This document shows, one piece after another, positions 62,750 through 64,000 of a stretch of DNA of 64,000 nucleotides (the stretch's first letter is position 1; each line of letters opens with the position of its first letter). The DNA comes from Pseudomonas fluorescens (GTDB lineage Bacteria; Pseudomonadota; Gammaproteobacteria; Pseudomonadales; Pseudomonadaceae), in assembly GCF_005938625.1 (NCBI RefSeq), contig NZ_VCNJ01000009.1, positions 41,471 through 105,470 on the forward strand, given 5' to 3'. A program made the translations under genes and the position numbers. The notes beneath the pieces were generated by a model that was given only the letters and a program-made list of their open reading frames with translations, did not search any database and was not told the origin of the DNA.

Positions 62750-63924
62750 GCATAATTCGCTTCGAAGACGTAGACGTAATCTTCTCCAAGGATCCGCGCG
62801 AGGCGCTCAAGCTGCTGGATCAGGGCATGACGCGCAACGAGATTCTGAAAAAGACCGGGCAGATTGTCGGCGTGGAAAAAGCCACGCTGGACATCAACAA
62901 AGGCGAGATCTGCGTGCTGATGGGCCTGTCCGGCTCCGGCAAGTCGAGCCTGCTGCGCTGCATCAACGGCCTCAACACCGTGAGCCGCGGCGAGCTGTTC
63001 GTCGAGCATGAAAACCGCCAGATCGACATCGCCTCCTGCACCCCGGCCGAGCTGAAAATGATGCGCACCAAACGCATCGCCATGGTGTTCCAGAAGTTCG
63101 CCCTGATGCCGTGGCTGACGGTGCGCGAGAACATCAGTTTCGGTCTGGAAATGCAGGGTCGCCCGGAGAAGGAACGCAAGAAACTGGTCGATGAAAAACT
63201 CGAACTGGTTGGCCTGACTCAATGGCGCAACAAGAAGCCTGACGAACTCTCCGGCGGCATGCAGCAGCGTGTCGGTCTGGCGCGGGCACTGGCGATGGAC
63301 GCCGATATTCTGTTGATGGACGAACCGTTTTCGGCCCTCGACCCGCTGATCCGTCAGGGCCTTCAGGATGAGCTGCTGGAACTGCAACGCAAACTGAGCA
63401 AGACCATCGTGTTCGTGAGTCACGACCTCGACGAGGCACTGAAACTCGGTAGCCGCATCGCGATCATGAAGGACGGCCGGATCATCCAGTACAGCGTGCC
63501 GGAAGAGATCGTGCTGAACCCGGCGGACGACTATGTGCGTACGTTCGTCGCGCACACCAACCCGCTCAACGTACTTTGCGGTCGCAGCCTGATGCGCACG
63601 CTGGACAAGTGCAAACGCATCAACGGTTCGGTGTGTCTGGATCCGGGCGGCGATTCGTGGCTGGATCTGGCCGAAGGCAACACCATCAAAGGCGCACGGC
63701 AGAATGGTTCGGTACTGAACCTGCAGAACTGGGCACCGGGGCAAGCGGTGGAAGGTCTGGAGCGCAAGCCGACGCTGGTGGATTCGAATATCGGTATGCG
63801 TGATGCGCTGCAGATTCGTTATCAGACCGGCAACAAGCTGGTGCTGCACGATAACAATCATGTGGTGGGGATACTGGGAGACAGTGAGTTGTATCACGCA
63901 TTGCTGGGCAAGAACCTCGGTTAA
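62746..63924 (+). CDS. choV: Choline ABC transporter ATP-binding protein ChoV
   Basis: 392 residues. Walker A MGLSGSGKSSLLRC near 65, signature LSGGMQQRVGLARALA near 168, Walker B ILLMDEPFSALD near 188, and switch His in VFVSHDLDEAL. The C-terminal region from about 285 is the regulatory (CBS-like) segment of OpuAA-type proteins. CbcV in P. aeruginosa. Followed by a strong terminator. Confidence 0.95.
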   Translation: MSIIRFEDVDVIFSKDPREALKLLDQGMTRNEILKKTGQIVGVEKATLDINKGEICVLMGLSGSGKSSLLRCINGLNTVSRGELFVEHENRQIDIASCTPAELKMMRTKRIAMVFQKFALMPWLTVRENISFGLEMQGRPEKERKKLVDEKLELVGLTQWRNKKPDELSGGMQQRVGLARALAMDADILLMDEPFSALDPLIRQGLQDELLELQRKLSKTIVFVSHDLDEALKLGSRIAIMKDGRIIQYSVPEEIVLNPADDYVRTFVAHTNPLNVLCGRSLMRTLDKCKRINGSVCLDPGGDSWLDLAEGNTIKGARQNGSVLNLQNWAPGQAVEGLERKPTLVDSNIGMRDALQIRYQTGNKLVLHDNNHVVGILGDSELYHALLGKNLG

Positions 63925-63933
63925 GGCGGGATA

Positions 63934-63966
63934 AAAAAAGGGATCGCGGTGAGCGATCCCTTTTTT
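63934..63966 (+). terminator. Rho-independent terminator after choV
   Basis: Stem AAAAAAGGGATCGC/GCGATCCCTTTTTT with a five-base loop and trailing T residues; ends the choXWV operon. Confidence 0.92.
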
Positions 63967-63982
63967 ATTGGGTCAGGAAAAA

Positions 63983-64000
63983 AGCCCCTCACTGTAGAGA
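63983..64000. repeat. Start of a further family E element, cut by the window edge
   Basis: AGCCCCTCACTGTAGAGA resembles the left end AGCCCCTCACCCTAG of family E. Confidence 0.4.

Overview
The window looks like the chromosome of a Pseudomonas of the fluorescens group. It is GC-rich, gene order and protein families match the glycine betaine/carnitine catabolic region known from P. aeruginosa, and the intergenic spaces are full of Pseudomonas REP-type repeats. No rRNA, tRNA, CRISPR array, prophage or integrated plasmid was seen. All calls come from reading translated frames and the DNA; no database search was run.

Layout. 1-2480: truncated cNMP/CBS/nucleotidyltransferase signalling protein and a DEDDh exonuclease. 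2803-8335: iron-uptake unit (FecI-like sigma, FecR-like regulator, TonB-dependent siderophore receptor, FoxB-like PepSY reductase, small membrane protein). 8518-15262: glutathione transferase, creBCD envelope-stress system, retropepsin-like protein, acyltransferase, DUF2780 protein. 15413-16719: ECF sigma and RskA-type anti-sigma. 16974-26117 (minus): glyA-soxBDAG-purU-fdhA, which takes sarcosine to glycine/serine and disposes of the C1 units. 26390-30197: TraX-like protein, threonine aldolase, a RAYT transposase among its REPs, an SDR. 30298-32991: divergent gbcB and gbcA, glycine betaine to dimethylglycine. 33114-39842 (minus): metallophosphoesterase, membrane diheme cytochrome c, and a 1150-aa GMC oxidoreductase/alpha-beta hydrolase fusion. 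39843-40958: about 1.1 kb without genes, carrying an ordered array of DnaA boxes. 40959-48683 (minus): dipeptidase, V4R-like protein, dgcA, dgcB, etfA, etfB, dimethylglycine to sarcosine. 48918-50539: LprI-like protein, RelE/HTH toxin-antitoxin pair, DUF3010 protein. 50635-56722: cdhR and the carnitine genes caiX, cdhC, cdhA, cdhB plus a gamma-butyrobetaine hydroxylase. 57068-60452: small unknown gene, gbdR, sdaB. 60890-63924: choXWV quaternary-amine ABC transporter.

How it works together. Choline, betaine and carnitine enter through ChoXWV, with CaiX as an extra binding protein. Gamma-butyrobetaine is hydroxylated to carnitine. CdhA, CdhC and CdhB turn carnitine into glycine betaine. GbcAB, DgcAB with EtfAB, and SoxBDAG remove the three methyl groups in turn. 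GlyA, PurU and FdhA handle C1 units; SdaB turns serine into pyruvate. GbdR and CdhR are the likely controllers, and 21-bp-spaced direct repeats that fit AraC-type operators lie in front of choX/sdaB and between cdhR and caiX.

The most unusual feature is the 40.07-40.74 kb array: four repeats of a module T-rich/TGATC, about 55 bp, perfect DnaA box TTATCCACA, 18 bp, G-rich GTAAC-like motif, with periods of 182, 182 and 150 bp, far from any dnaA/dnaN-like gene. It resembles a DnaA-titrating or DnaA-reactivating locus, or an accessory origin, more than a promoter. Second is the oxidoreductase-cytochrome-phosphoesterase block next to it, whose hydrolase domain has Cys in place of the nucleophilic Ser.
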